Source: Rhizobiales bacterium Ga0077525 (GTDB lineage Bacteria; Pseudomonadota; Alphaproteobacteria; Rhizobiales; Xanthobacteraceae). From it: a stretch of DNA of 64,000 bases. The stretch's first letter is position 1. Each line of letters starts with the position of its first letter. The position numbers and the translations under genes are program-made. Below are positions 25,702 to 35,430 of this stretch, one piece after another. The notes beneath the pieces are model-generated. The model was not told the DNA's origin, did not search any database, and saw nothing but the letters and a program-made list of their open reading frames with translations. Where the stretch lies: contig LNDS01000053.1 in the NCBI GenBank assembly GCA_001464835.1, positions 62,001 through 126,000 on the forward strand. Reading direction: 5' to 3'.

Positions 25702-27621
25702 ATGTCAAAGCTTGCGAAGCGCGCGTCCAGCCGTGCCCGTCCGACCGCGATGTCCGAGAAGGCAAAGCCCGCGGCCAAACTCATCGCTAAGGCCGGCACC
25801 AAGCCGGGCAGGCGGCAAGCCAAGCCGGTTTCGAAACCGGCGGTCAAACTCGGCACCTTGCCGCTGTGGAACCTGAACGACCTTTATCCCGGGATCGACA
25901 GTCTGGAATTGAAGCGCGATCTGGAACAGGCCGACATCGACTGCGCCGCCTTCGAGAAAGACTTCAAAGGCAAATTGTCTGAACTGGCCGCCGCGCCCGG
26001 CGCACCGGGCCTCTTGGACGCGGTCAAGCGCTACGAGGCGATCGGCGACAGGCTGGGCCGTATCGGTTCGTATTCCGGCCTGCTGCATGCCGGCAATTCG
26101 ACCGACGCCACGATCACCAAATTCTACGGCGACATGAGCGAGCGCATCACGCAGGCTTATTCGCATCTTCTGTTCTTCGATCTCGAATTGAACCGTATCG
26201 ACGACGCGGTGCTCGATGCGGCGATGAACGACGGACCGCTCGGCCATTACCGGCCGTGGATCGAGGACGTGCGCAAGGAGAAGCCGTATCAGCTCGAAGA
26301 CCGTATCGAGCAGTTGTTTCACGAGAAGTCGCTGACCGGCTATTCGGCCTGGAACCGGCAGTATGACGACACCATTGCCGCGCTGAAATTCCAGATCGGC
26401 GGCAAGGCGCTGGGCATCGAGCAGGCGCTCAATTTCATGCAGGACGCCGACGGCAAGAAGCGCAAGGAAGCAGCCAACGCGCTGGCCAAGACCTTCAAGG
26501 AAAACTTAAGGCCGTTCACGCTCATTACCAACACTCTGGCCAAGGACAAGGAAATCTCCGACCGCTGGCGCGGCTTCAAGGATGTCGCCGAAGCACGGCA
26601 TTTATCCAACCGCGTCGAGCCGGAAGTGGTCGAGGCTTTGGTGTCGGCGGTGCGCGCCGCCTATCCGAAATTGTCGCATCGCTATTATGCGCTGAAGGCG
26701 AAATGGTTCGGCAAGAAAAGCCTGCCGTACTGGGACCGAAACGCGCCGCTGCCCAAGGTCGAGCAGCGCGCCATTCCGTGGTTGGACGCGCGCGCCACCG
26801 TGCTCGACGCCTATGGCAAGTTCTCGCCGAAAATGGCGGAAGTCGCCGACGGCTTCTTTACGAAAAACTGGATCGACGCCGGCGTGCGGCCGGGCAAGCA
26901 GCCCGGCGCTTTCGCGCATCCGACCGTGCCGTCGGCACATCCTTATGTGCTGCTCAACTATCAGGGCAAGCCGCGCGACGTCATGACCTTGGCCCATGAG
27001 TTGGGCCATGGTGTGCATCAGGTGCTGGCGGCGCCGAACGGGCCGCTGATGGCGCCGACGCCGTTGACGCTCGCCGAGACCGCGTCGGTGTTCGGCGAGA
27101 TGCTGACGTTCAAGAAACTCTTGGCGCAGACCACCGACAAGAAGCAGCGCAAGGCCATGCTCGCCGCCAAGGTCGAGGACATGATCAACACGGTGGTGCG
27201 CCAGATCGCGTTCTACAGTTTTGAGCGTAAGGTGCATCTTGAGCGCCGCAACGGCGAACTGACCGCCGACAAGCTTTGCGAATTGTGGATGTCGGTGCAG
27301 AGCGAGAGCCTCGGCCCGGCGATCGAACTCAAGGAAGGTTACGAAACCTTCTGGACCTATATCCCGCACTTCATCCATTCGCCGTTCTACGTTTACGCTT
27401 ACGCTTTCGGCGATTGCCTGGTGAACTCGCTCTATGCGGTTTACGAGAAATCCAACGAAGGCTTTGCCGAGCGTTATCTCGCCATGCTTTCAGCCGGTGG
27501 CACCAAACATCACTCCGAACTGCTCAAGCCATTCGGCCTCGACGCCACCGATCCGAAGTTCTGGGATGGCGGGTTGTCGGTGATTGCCGGGCTGATTACG
27601 GAGCTGGAGGGGTTAGAGTAG
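25702..27621 (+). CDS. pepF: M3-family oligoendopeptidase F
   Basis: A 639-residue zinc metallopeptidase. The HELGHG motif (LAHELGHGVHQ) near residue 433 provides two zinc ligands and the catalytic Glu, and the third ligand Glu sits in LAETASVFGEM about 25 residues later. The N-terminal lobe matches the PepF/M3B group. The first 45 residues are Lys/Ala/Pro-rich and look like a disordered extension. It digests peptides in the cytosol. Its stop is directly followed by the GTG of the ABC1 kinase gene, so the two are co-transcribed. Confidence 0.9.
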   Translation: MSKLAKRASSRARPTAMSEKAKPAAKLIAKAGTKPGRRQAKPVSKPAVKLGTLPLWNLNDLYPGIDSLELKRDLEQADIDCAAFEKDFKGKLSELAAAPGAPGLLDAVKRYEAIGDRLGRIGSYSGLLHAGNSTDATITKFYGDMSERITQAYSHLLFFDLELNRIDDAVLDAAMNDGPLGHYRPWIEDVRKEKPYQLEDRIEQLFHEKSLTGYSAWNRQYDDTIAALKFQIGGKALGIEQALNFMQDADGKKRKEAANALAKTFKENLRPFTLITNTLAKDKEISDRWRGFKDVAEARHLSNRVEPEVVEALVSAVRAAYPKLSHRYYALKAKWFGKKSLPYWDRNAPLPKVEQRAIPWLDARATVLDAYGKFSPKMAEVADGFFTKNWIDAGVRPGKQPGAFAHPTVPSAHPYVLLNYQGKPRDVMTLAHELGHGVHQVLAAPNGPLMAPTPLTLAETASVFGEMLTFKKLLAQTTDKKQRKAMLAAKVEDMINTVVRQIAFYSFERKVHLERRNGELTADKLCELWMSVQSESLGPAIELKEGYETFWTYIPHFIHSPFYVYAYAFGDCLVNSLYAVYEKSNEGFAERYLAMLSAGGTKHHSELLKPFGLDATDPKFWDGGLSVIAGLITELEGLE

Positions 27622-29010
27622 GTGGCAAAGCCAACGCCTCCCATCGATTCCGAGAAAAACCGCTTCTCCGCCCGCGCCAGGCGCTACGCCAAGGTCGGCA
27701 CCCGCGTCGGCGGCGTCGCCGCGCGGGTCGCGAGCCAGAGATTTCTCGGCGCCAAGCCGGACCGTTCCGGCAACGCGCTGGCTCTGGCCGCCGCGCTTGG
27801 CGGCCTCAAAGGCCCGATCATGAAGGTGGCGCAGCTGCTCGCCACCATTCCGGACGCGGTGCCGCCGGAATACGCCGCCGAGTTGATGAAGCTGCAAAGC
27901 CAGGCGCCGCCGATGGGCTGGGCTTTCGTCAAGCGCCGCATGAACGCGGAATTGGGCGCCGACTGGCAAAGCAAATTTAAAAATTTCGAGCATCAGCCGG
28001 CGGCGGCCGCCTCGCTCGGCCAGGTGCATCGCGCGCAAGCGCTCGATGGGTCGCAACTGGCCTGCAAGCTGCAATATCCGGACATGCAGTCGGCGGTCGA
28101 AGCCGACCTCGCCCAACTGCAATTGCTGTTCAACATCCGCAAGCGTTTCGATCCGGCCATCGATACATCGGAAATGGGCGTCGAGATCGGCGCGCGGCTG
28201 CGCGAGGAACTGGACTACGCGCGCGAAGCCAAACACGCCGCGCTCTATTCCATCATGCTCAAGGACGAGCCGGCGATCCGCGTGCCGCGCGTTTGGCCGG
28301 ACCTGTCGAGCGGCCGGCTTTTGACGATGCAGTGGATGGACGGCTCGAAAATGCTGTCGCATACGCAGGACAGTCTCGACATCCGCAATCATCTCGCCAC
28401 CGCGATGTTCACCGCCTGGTGGTTTCCGTTCAGCCGCTTCGGCGTCATCCATGGCGACCCGCATCTCGGCAACTACACGGTGTTCGACGATGCGAAAGGG
28501 AAAGCCGCCGGTATCAACCTGCTCGACTACGGCTGCATCCGCATCTTCCCGCCGCGCTTTGTCGGTGGTGTGGTCGATCTTTACCGCGGCCTGCTGGAGG
28601 GCGATGACGCCCGCGTGGTCCATGCCTACGAGACCTGGGGCTTCAAGCGCCTGACCCAGCCGCTGATCGAGGCGCTCAATATCTGGGCGCGCTTCATCTA
28701 CGGCCCGCTGCTCGACGACCGCGTCCGCACCATCGCCGACGGGGTGAAGCCCGCCGACTACGGCCGCAAGCAGGCCTTTCAGGTGCATCAGGCCCTGAAA
28801 AAGCTCGGTCCGGTGCAGGTGCCGCGCGAATTCGTCTTCATGGACCGCGCCGCCGTGGGGTTAGGGGCGGTATTCCTGCATCTGGCGGCGGAATTGAATT
28901 TCTATCGATTGTTCAACGAGGCGATCGAGAATTTCGACGCCGCCGAGGTGGCGGCGCGGCAGGCCGCCGCGCTCGACGCCGTGGCCTTGCGGCCGTCCAC
29001 AGTCCCCTGA
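27622..29010 (+). CDS. ABC1/ADCK (UbiB-like) atypical kinase
   Basis: A 462-residue protein of the ABC1/UbiB family. The family-specific motifs are recognisable: KGPIMKVAQ (variant of KxGQ), AAAASLGQVH (Ala-rich nucleotide loop), CKLQYP (Lys), EELDYAREA, the catalytic loop HGDPHLGN and the metal-binding LLDYG. No C-terminal transmembrane pair as in UbiB is obvious. Members support ubiquinone synthesis or lipid homeostasis. The gene begins with GTG right after the pepF stop. Confidence 0.85.
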   Translation: MAKPTPPIDSEKNRFSARARRYAKVGTRVGGVAARVASQRFLGAKPDRSGNALALAAALGGLKGPIMKVAQLLATIPDAVPPEYAAELMKLQSQAPPMGWAFVKRRMNAELGADWQSKFKNFEHQPAAAASLGQVHRAQALDGSQLACKLQYPDMQSAVEADLAQLQLLFNIRKRFDPAIDTSEMGVEIGARLREELDYAREAKHAALYSIMLKDEPAIRVPRVWPDLSSGRLLTMQWMDGSKMLSHTQDSLDIRNHLATAMFTAWWFPFSRFGVIHGDPHLGNYTVFDDAKGKAAGINLLDYGCIRIFPPRFVGGVVDLYRGLLEGDDARVVHAYETWGFKRLTQPLIEALNIWARFIYGPLLDDRVRTIADGVKPADYGRKQAFQVHQALKKLGPVQVPREFVFMDRAAVGLGAVFLHLAAELNFYRLFNEAIENFDAAEVAARQAAALDAVALRPSTVP

Positions 29011-29107
29011 CGCAGGCCGCCATGCCGCCGCCGGGCGTTGCCCTGACGCCCCGATTGCGCTAACCCCTTTGCCGTCAGGGATTTGAGCAATTCGGAGAGA
29101 TTCCCCC

Positions 29108-29404
29108 ATGGCCGACCACGGCACCGTCCAATACGAGACCGCAACCGGCAACGATTATCCGGCGCATGAAGAGACCTACGATACCTTCATCAAGTTCACC
29201 TTCGTGGGGTCGATCCATGTCATCAACCTGCTGCTCGGCCTCACCGTCGGTGGCGTGATGGGGCATTGGATGGCCTCCATCCCAATTTTCCTGATCGCGA
29301 TTATCGGCCTGATCCCGGGCCTGGTGACCGGTTCGAAGACCTCGAGCTATGTCGCTTTCGCGCTGTGCTTTCTGATCTTTGCCTTCAAAGGGCTGTCGCA
29401 TTAA
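29108..29404 (+). CDS. aa3-type cytochrome oxidase subunit IV-like membrane protein
   Basis: A 98-residue protein with a soluble N-terminus (YPAHEETYDTFIKFT), which matches the bacterial aa3-type oxidase subunit IV family, followed by two or three hydrophobic segments. It is longer than the classical single-helix subunit IV. It stands directly before the transhydrogenase genes, and no oxidase catalytic subunit is nearby, so a role in the transhydrogenase membrane complex is as possible as one in an oxidase. Confidence 0.7.
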   Translation: MADHGTVQYETATGNDYPAHEETYDTFIKFTFVGSIHVINLLLGLTVGGVMGHWMASIPIFLIAIIGLIPGLVTGSKTSSYVAFALCFLIFAFKGLSH

Positions 29405-29471
29405 CGCATAATTGTCGAGAGGCCGGGCGGTACTGTCCGGCCTGACGATATCGGCGAAGCGGGGGGCGTGG

Positions 29472-30605
29472 ATGCGAATTGCCGTAGCGCGTGAAACCGA
29501 AGCCCAGGAGCCGCGCGTCGCGGCCACGCCTGAAACCGTCAAGAAATTCAAGGCGCTCGGCGCCGACGTCGTGGTGGCGCGCGGCGCCGGCATCGCCTCC
29601 GGCATTCCCGACGCCGACTTCGAGGCGGCCGGCGCTGAAATCGGCGAAGACGTCGTCAAGGATGCCGACCTCGTCCTGAAAGTGCGCCGTCCGGCGCCGA
29701 ATGAACTGGCCGCCTACAAGAAGGGCGCGCTGGTCGTCGCCATCATGGATCCTTACGGCCACGAAGCCGCGCTCAAGCAGATGGCGGAATCGGGCCTTGT
29801 CGCCTTCGCCATGGAACTGATGCCGCGCATCACCCGCGCCCAGTCGATGGACGTGCTGTCCAGCCAGGCCAATCTTGCCGGCTACCGCGCCGTGATCGAC
29901 GCCGCCGAACAATACGGCCGGGCGCTGCCGATGATGATGACCGCGGCCGGCACCGTGCCGGCGGCCAAGGTCTTCGTCATGGGCGTCGGCGTCGCCGGTC
30001 TTCAGGCGATCGCCACCGCGCGCCGCCTCGGCGCCGTCGTCACCGCCACCGACGTGCGCCCGGCGACCAAGGAGCAGGTCGAAAGTCTCGGCGCCAAGTT
30101 TCTCGCCGTCGAGGACGAGGAATTCAAGAACGCACAGACGGCGGCCGGCTACGCCAAGCCGATGTCGGCGGAGTACCAGGCCAAGCAGGCGGCGCTCACC
30201 GCCGAGCACATCAAGAAGCAGGACATCGTCATCACCACCGCGCTGATCCCCGGCCGTCCGGCGCCGAAGCTGATCACTGCCGCGATGGTGCAGTCGATGC
30301 GCCCCGGTTCGGTGATCGTCGATCTCGCGGTCGAACGCGGCGGCAATGTCGAAGGCGCCAAGCCCGGCGAGATCGCCGTGGTGGGCCCGGCCAAGATCGT
30401 CGGCTATCTCAACGTGCCGGGCCGGCTCGCGGCGTCGGCGTCCGCGCTTTACGCCAAGAACCTGTACACCTTCGTCGAGACCATGATCGACAAGAAGGAA
30501 AAGAACTTGGCGATCAACTGGGACGACGAAATCATCAAGGGCACGGTGCTGACCCGCGACGGCGCCATCGTCCACCCGAATTTCATGCCGAAGACCGCAG
30601 CCTAA
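29472..30605 (+). CDS. pntAA: NAD(P) transhydrogenase alpha subunit part 1 (soluble NAD domain)
   Basis: A 377-residue protein equal to the soluble domain I of PntA. It opens MRIAVARETEAQEPRVA, contains the NAD-binding GVGVAGLQAIATARRLGA and the RQD-loop-equivalent region, and ends before any membrane segment. With the next two genes it forms the proton-pumping enzyme that reduces NADP+ with NADH using the proton gradient. ATG 29472 follows a G-rich ribosome site; the open frame upstream is not preferred. Confidence 0.93.
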   Translation: MRIAVARETEAQEPRVAATPETVKKFKALGADVVVARGAGIASGIPDADFEAAGAEIGEDVVKDADLVLKVRRPAPNELAAYKKGALVVAIMDPYGHEAALKQMAESGLVAFAMELMPRITRAQSMDVLSSQANLAGYRAVIDAAEQYGRALPMMMTAAGTVPAAKVFVMGVGVAGLQAIATARRLGAVVTATDVRPATKEQVESLGAKFLAVEDEEFKNAQTAAGYAKPMSAEYQAKQAALTAEHIKKQDIVITTALIPGRPAPKLITAAMVQSMRPGSVIVDLAVERGGNVEGAKPGEIAVVGPAKIVGYLNVPGRLAASASALYAKNLYTFVETMIDKKEKNLAINWDDEIIKGTVLTRDGAIVHPNFMPKTAA

Positions 30606-30617
30606 GGGGCGTCACCA

Positions 30618-30941
30618 ATGCATGACATCGCAAACGCCGTCGATCCCTTTGTCTTCCGCCTGTCGATCTTCGTCCTCGCCGTCTTCGTCGGCTATTACGT
30701 CGTCTGGTCGGTGACGCCGGCGCTGCATACGCCGCTGATGTCGGTGACCAACGCGATCTCGTCCGTCATCGTGGTCGGCGCCTTGCTCGCGGTCGGGGTG
30801 CCGCTCGCCACCGACTCGAATGGCCCGATGCTGGCGCGCATTCTCGGCTTCGTCGCTTTGATCTTCGCCTCGATCAATATCTTTGGCGGCTTCCTGGTCA
30901 CCTCGCGCATGCTGGCGATGTACCAAAAGAAGAAGAAGTAA
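30618..30941 (+). CDS. pntAB: NAD(P) transhydrogenase alpha subunit part 2 (membrane)
   Basis: A 107-residue protein with three hydrophobic helices and a basic tail (YQKKKK). It matches the membrane part of PntA encoded as its own gene in alphaproteobacteria. The characteristic [15 protein letters not shown] segment is present. It lies 12 bases after pntAA and 6 bases before pntB. Confidence 0.93.
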   Translation: MHDIANAVDPFVFRLSIFVLAVFVGYYVVWSVTPALHTPLMSVTNAISSVIVVGALLAVGVPLATDSNGPMLARILGFVALIFASINIFGGFLVTSRMLAMYQKKKK

Positions 30942-30947
30942 GCAGCC

Positions 30948-32345
30948 ATGAACGCCAACATCGCAGCGCTGCTTTATCTCGTCGCCGGCGTCCTGTTCAT
31001 TCAGGCACTGCGCGGATTGTCGAGCCCGGCCTCGAGCCGCATGGGCAACATGCTCGGCATGATCGGCATGACCATCGCGGTCGTGACCACGCTCGCCGCG
31101 CATCCGCCGACCGACGCGATCGGCTGGGTGCTGGTCGTCGGCGGCCTCGCCATCGGCGGCGGCATCGGCGCGGTCATTGCGCGCAAGGTGCCGATGACGT
31201 CGATGCCGGAACTGGTCGCTGCCTTCCACTCGCTGGTCGGCATGGCGGCGGTGTTGGTCGCCGGCGCGGCGTTCTATGCGCCGTCGGCCTTCGACATCGG
31301 CACATTCGGTAACATCCACAAATCGAGCCTGCTCGAAATGGCGCTCGGCGTCGCCATCGGTGCGCTGACGTTTACCGGTTCGGTGGTCGCCTTCATGAAG
31401 CTGTCGGGCCGCATGAGCGGCGCGCCGATCATGCTGCCCGGCCGCCACATCATCAATATCGCGCTGGCTCTGGCGCTGGTGTTCTTCATCTATGGCCTGG
31501 TCGTGTCGCAGAGCCAGATCGATTTCTGGCTGGTGACGATCATCGCTTTGGTGCTCGGCGTTCTCATCATCATCCCGATCGGCGGCGCCGACATGCCGGT
31601 CGTCATCTCGATGCTGAACTCGTATTCGGGCTGGGCCGCCGCTGGCATCGGCTTCACGCTCGGCAATTCCGCGCTGATCATCACCGGCGCTTTGGTCGGC
31701 TCAAGCGGCGCGATCCTGTCCTACATCATGTGCCACGCGATGAACCGCAACTTCATCTCGGTCATTCTTGGCGGCTTCGGCGGCGAAGTCGCGGGGCCCC
31801 CCGGCGGCGCGGCCGAAGCGCGCCCGGTCAAGCTCGGCTCGGCGGAAGACGCCGCCTACATCATGAAGAACGCGCAGAAGGTCATCATCGTGCCGGGCTA
31901 TGGCATGGCGGTGGCGCAGGCCCAGCACGCGCTGCGCGAAATGGGCGACCGTCTCAAGAAGGAAGGCGTTGAGGTCAAATACGCCATTCATCCGGTGGCC
32001 GGCCGCATGCCCGGCCACATGAACGTGCTGCTCGCCGAAGCCAATGTGCCCTACGACGAAGTGTTCGAGCTGGAAGATATCAACTCGGAGTTTGCCCAGG
32101 CCGATATCGCTTTCGTCATCGGCGCCAATGACGTGACCAACCCGGCGGCGGAAGAAGACAAGACCTCGCCGATCTACGGCATGCCGGTGCTGCAGGTCTG
32201 GAAAGCCGGCACCGTGATGTTCATCAAGCGCTCGCTGGCGTCCGGCTATGCCGGCATCGACAACCCGCTGTTCTACCGCGACAACACGATGATGCTGCTC
32301 GGCGACGCCAAGAAGATGACCGAGACCATCGTCAAGTCGCTGTAG
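30948..32345 (+). CDS. pntB: NAD(P) transhydrogenase beta subunit
   Basis: A 465-residue protein. About nine transmembrane helices (residues 1-270) are followed by the NADP-binding domain III with VPGYGMAVAQAQ, HPVAGRMPGHMNVLLAEA and IGANDVTNPAA. It completes the three-gene transhydrogenase. The stop is 6 bases from the end of a convergent gene. Confidence 0.95.
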   Translation: MNANIAALLYLVAGVLFIQALRGLSSPASSRMGNMLGMIGMTIAVVTTLAAHPPTDAIGWVLVVGGLAIGGGIGAVIARKVPMTSMPELVAAFHSLVGMAAVLVAGAAFYAPSAFDIGTFGNIHKSSLLEMALGVAIGALTFTGSVVAFMKLSGRMSGAPIMLPGRHIINIALALALVFFIYGLVVSQSQIDFWLVTIIALVLGVLIIIPIGGADMPVVISMLNSYSGWAAAGIGFTLGNSALIITGALVGSSGAILSYIMCHAMNRNFISVILGGFGGEVAGPPGGAAEARPVKLGSAEDAAYIMKNAQKVIIVPGYGMAVAQAQHALREMGDRLKKEGVEVKYAIHPVAGRMPGHMNVLLAEANVPYDEVFELEDINSEFAQADIAFVIGANDVTNPAAEEDKTSPIYGMPVLQVWKAGTVMFIKRSLASGYAGIDNPLFYRDNTMMLLGDAKKMTETIVKSL

Positions 32346-32351
32346 TCGCCA

Positions 32352-33095
32352 TTACGCGCTTTTGGCGAAGCGCTCGATCGCCAGCATCTCGGGCCGCGCG
32401 GCGGCGGCCGCGTTTTCCGGCGCGACGTAGCGAAAGCGATGTCCGTGCAGCATGATCGTGAGGTCGTCGCCGGTCCCGGCGTCGCCAAACACCGCGACGC
32501 GGCGGTCGAGATCGTCTTTTGAAATCGACGCCGTTGCCTCGCGCAAATCCTGATAGAGCCGCCGCGTGCTTTTGACGCCGCTCCACGCGATCGGCTGCGT
32601 GGCGAGCGGCTCGCGCCCGGTCAGCGACTGCGCCAGATTCCAGAACAGCCGCGCCAGCGCGACGAACGCCATTTGCTCGAGCTTCGCCACCGTCGTGCCG
32701 GCGGGTACGCAGAAAATTTCGACGCCGACGATCGGCCCGGAATCGACGCGGTCGAGCATGACGTGGGCGGTGACGCCGAAGGTGGCGGCGCGGTCGTAAA
32801 TCGCCATAGGCGCCGGGCACCAGCCTGGATAATCCGGCGGGCCGGGGTGGAAATTATAGGCGCCGTAGCCGAGCGCATCGAGGATCGGCCCCGGCACGAT
32901 CACGGTCGTCGAGAAGGCGACCAGCCGGGAGCGCGCCAGGTCGGCGGGGCTAAGCGCTTCAAGCTCGTCCAGCGTGGCGACGTGACGGATATCGATGGTC
33001 GAATTGCGCAGGCCGAGCACGCCGGCCAGAGCGGCGGCCTCGATCGGGCCGGTCAGCAGGATAATGCTGTCGCAGGCTGCGGGGGCCGTTACCAT
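32352..33095 (-). CDS. Formyltransferase-family protein
   Basis: A 247-residue protein with the catalytic region of the folate-dependent formyltransferases: NFHPGPPDYPGWCP (Asn-x-His-Pro) and VTAHVMLDRVDSGPIV (with the family Asp). It lacks the C-terminal tRNA-binding domain of methionyl-tRNA formyltransferase and is shorter, so it more likely formylates a small molecule such as an amino sugar. The ATG is at 33093-33095. The neighbours do not reveal the substrate. Confidence 0.75.
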   Translation of the reverse strand: MVTAPAACDSIILLTGPIEAAALAGVLGLRNSTIDIRHVATLDELEALSPADLARSRLVAFSTTVIVPGPILDALGYGAYNFHPGPPDYPGWCPAPMAIYDRAATFGVTAHVMLDRVDSGPIVGVEIFCVPAGTTVAKLEQMAFVALARLFWNLAQSLTGREPLATQPIAWSGVKSTRRLYQDLREATASISKDDLDRRVAVFGDAGTGDDLTIMLHGHRFRYVAPENAAAAARPEMLAIERFAKSA

Positions 33096-33254
33096 AACGA
33101 GTCCTGAGCGGGATCCTTCCCGCGCTCTGGATGGCTTCGCCATCCGGCACGTTCCGGTGATAGCCGCTTATGGTGTGCAAGCGGTTAAATTGAGAATTAA
33201 TTTACCCTGTTACCGCCGCTGGCGGCGATGCCCCGCCGGGCGTGATCCGCCAGT

Positions 33255-34352
33255 CTACGCCACAGGCTTGGCCGGCAGCGGCACCGCGCCATGCACATGC
33301 ACGCCTTCGGGCCGGTAGTCGATCTTGAGCTTGGCCTGGATCTGGCCCGGCAGCACGAATTGCAGCAGCCGCGTGCCGAAGCCTTGCCGCTCCGGCGGCC
33401 TGACCGCGGGTCCGCCGCTTTCCTGCCAGTCGAAGTCGAGCTGGCGGCCGTCGGCGCTGATCGTCTCGCTCCAGGTGACGCGCACCTTGCCGGTGTGATC
33501 CGACAGCGCGCCGTATTTGGCGGCATTGGTGGCCAGCTCGTGCACCGCCAGGCTGAGCGGCACCGCGGCCTGCGCGGCGATTTCCACCATCGGCCCGGAA
33601 ATGCTGACGCGGCCTTCGCCGCCATGGTCGAAGGCGTCGAGTTCGCTGTGCACGATATCGGCGAAGGACACCGGGCGGCTGTCATCGCTGAGCAGGATAT
33701 GCGTCTTGGACAAAGCGGCGATGCGCCCGATCAGCGCGGTCTGGAATTCCTCGATGCTGGTGGCGGTGCGCGCGGTCGAGCCCATGATCGCCTGCACGGT
33801 AGCCAGCGTGTTCTTCACGCGATGATGCAGCTCGCGCACCATCAGATGCTGGCGCTGCTCGGCGCGTTTGCGCTCGCTGATATCGATCTGCATGTTGACG
33901 ATGCCGACCAGCCGGCCGGCTTCGTCATGCAGCGGCGTCGGGTAGGGGATGAACGGCACCCGCGTTCCATCGGCCCGTTCGCAGATCGCCTCCATGCCGC
34001 GGACAGGGCGGTCTTCGCGCAACGCCACGGCGACCGGGCTGTCTTCCGGCTTCATCGGCGTGCCGTCGGGCCAATAGAGCTTCCACGATCCGCTCCACAC
34101 GCTGCTGCCGGCCTGCGGACGATCGCTCCACATCTCGGCGGCGGCCTCGTTGTAATAGGTCAGGCGGCCTTCGGCGTCGGTCGTGAACACGGCGGCGGGC
34201 AGCGCGCTGAGCAACTCCCGAAACCGGCGGTCGCCCTCGTGCCCGGCGCTCTTGTCGCGCGGGCCGGCTTGCGGCGGCACGGTGTGATCCGTGGCGCGCG
34301 TGTTCACGACGCGGTCCAGTTCGCTTTCAAGACGGCCGATCTGTTTGTCCAT
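33255..34352 (-). CDS. PAS-containing HWE-family histidine kinase
   Basis: A 365-residue soluble sensor kinase. A PAS domain covers about residues 45-165. The kinase part has the HWE-type H box MVRELHHRVKNTLATVQAI with the phospho-acceptor His, and the N box LAVHELATNAAKYGAL. GFGTRLLQFVLPGQI is the family's G-region. No membrane segment is present, so it senses something in the cytosol. I start at the ATG 34350-34352, which has GGGG upstream; a TTG at 34394 is an alternative. There is no partner regulator adjacent. Confidence 0.86.
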   Translation of the reverse strand: MDKQIGRLESELDRVVNTRATDHTVPPQAGPRDKSAGHEGDRRFRELLSALPAAVFTTDAEGRLTYYNEAAAEMWSDRPQAGSSVWSGSWKLYWPDGTPMKPEDSPVAVALREDRPVRGMEAICERADGTRVPFIPYPTPLHDEAGRLVGIVNMQIDISERKRAEQRQHLMVRELHHRVKNTLATVQAIMGSTARTATSIEEFQTALIGRIAALSKTHILLSDDSRPVSFADIVHSELDAFDHGGEGRVSISGPMVEIAAQAAVPLSLAVHELATNAAKYGALSDHTGKVRVTWSETISADGRQLDFDWQESGGPAVRPPERQGFGTRLLQFVLPGQIQAKLKIDYRPEGVHVHGAVPLPAKPVA

Positions 34353-34574
34353 AATCCCCGACGGATCCACCCCTTGAGCCAATCCATGGCCCAATCTGAT
34401 TAAAGCCGGGTATGCACATATGGTTCCGCCGGAAACGGCAAAATCTTCTTTTCTTCCTATGGTTTACGGGCGTCGATGCCGGCCGCGAGGGTTGTCGGCG
34501 TAAAAGTTTGGCCCCGGCCGGGGCCGATGGAGCCTTATGCCTGCTGCCAGAACCTGGCGTGGTAGCCTGCGGCC

Positions 34575-35396
34575 ATGACCCTATTGAAATGGCTCGCGAT
34601 TGTCGTTGTGCTCAATTATGGCGGCCTGCTGGCGGCGCTCTATCTGATGCAACGCTCGATCATGTATCCGGCGCCGCCGGTCGGGCGTACGGCGCCGGCA
34701 GCGGCCGGTTTTCCGCAAGCGGAAGAGCTCATCCTCGATACCGCCGACGGCGAAAAGGTCATCGCATGGCACGTCCCGCCGGGCGCGGGCAGGCCGGTCG
34801 TTTTATTCTTTCATGGCAATGGCGAGGTGCTGGCGTGGCGCGTGCCGCGCTTCCGCGAACTGGTGGCGGACGGCACCGGGCTCGTGGCGCTGTCTTATCG
34901 CGGCTATGCCGGATCGACCGGCAGCCCAAGCGAAGCCGGCCTGATCGCCGACGGCGAGGCGGTCTATCGATTTGCCGCCGCGCGTTATTCGCCCGCGCGC
35001 ATCGTGCCATGGGGCTATTCGCTCGGCAGCGGTATCGCGGTCGCGGTGGCGGCGAGCCACCCGGTCGGCGGGCTTATTCTGGAAGCGCCCTTCACCTCGA
35101 CCGTGGATGTCGCGGCGGCGGCGTTTCCTTATCTGCCGGTGCGCTGGCTGTTGCGCGATCGCTACCGTTCCGACCGCCGCATCGGCGGCGTGCGCGCGCC
35201 GGTGCTGGTCATGCATGGCGCCAAGGACCGGGTGATTTCGATCGGTTTCGGCGAGAAAATCTTTGCGCTGGCCAATGAGCCCAAGCGCATGGTTCGCTTC
35301 GCCGACGTCGATCATGTGCACAGCGACGACGCCGGCATTCTTGCGGCGGTGCGCGCGTTTCTCGCCGACACGCAAAGTAAAAACGCGGGCCCGTAA
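34575..35396 (+). CDS. Alpha/beta hydrolase (Bem46/ABHD13-like)
   Basis: A 273-residue protein with an N-terminal membrane anchor (residues 5-28) and a hydrolase domain. VLFFHGNGE and SYRGYAGSTG precede the nucleophile elbow GYSLGSG. The Asp in HGAKDRV and the His in VDHVHSD complete a triad. This order matches the Bem46-like group, for which the natural substrate is not settled. The stop codon is inside the loop of the following terminator hairpin. Confidence 0.83.
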   Translation: MTLLKWLAIVVVLNYGGLLAALYLMQRSIMYPAPPVGRTAPAAAGFPQAEELILDTADGEKVIAWHVPPGAGRPVVLFFHGNGEVLAWRVPRFRELVADGTGLVALSYRGYAGSTGSPSEAGLIADGEAVYRFAAARYSPARIVPWGYSLGSGIAVAVAASHPVGGLILEAPFTSTVDVAAAAFPYLPVRWLLRDRYRSDRRIGGVRAPVLVMHGAKDRVISIGFGEKIFALANEPKRMVRFADVDHVHSDDAGILAAVRAFLADTQSKNAGP

Positions 35397-35409
35397 GGAC
35401 CCGCGTTTT
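35381..35409. terminator. Bidirectional terminator between hydrolase and rpsU
   Basis: A 9-base perfect stem AAACGCGGG / CCCGCGTTT with a 10-base loop and T-run, flanked by A's on the other side. It could stop transcription from both converging genes (hydrolase and S21). The hydrolase TAA lies within the loop. Confidence 0.8.
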
Positions 35410-35430
35410 GCAGTGAATTCCTTAAGCGAA

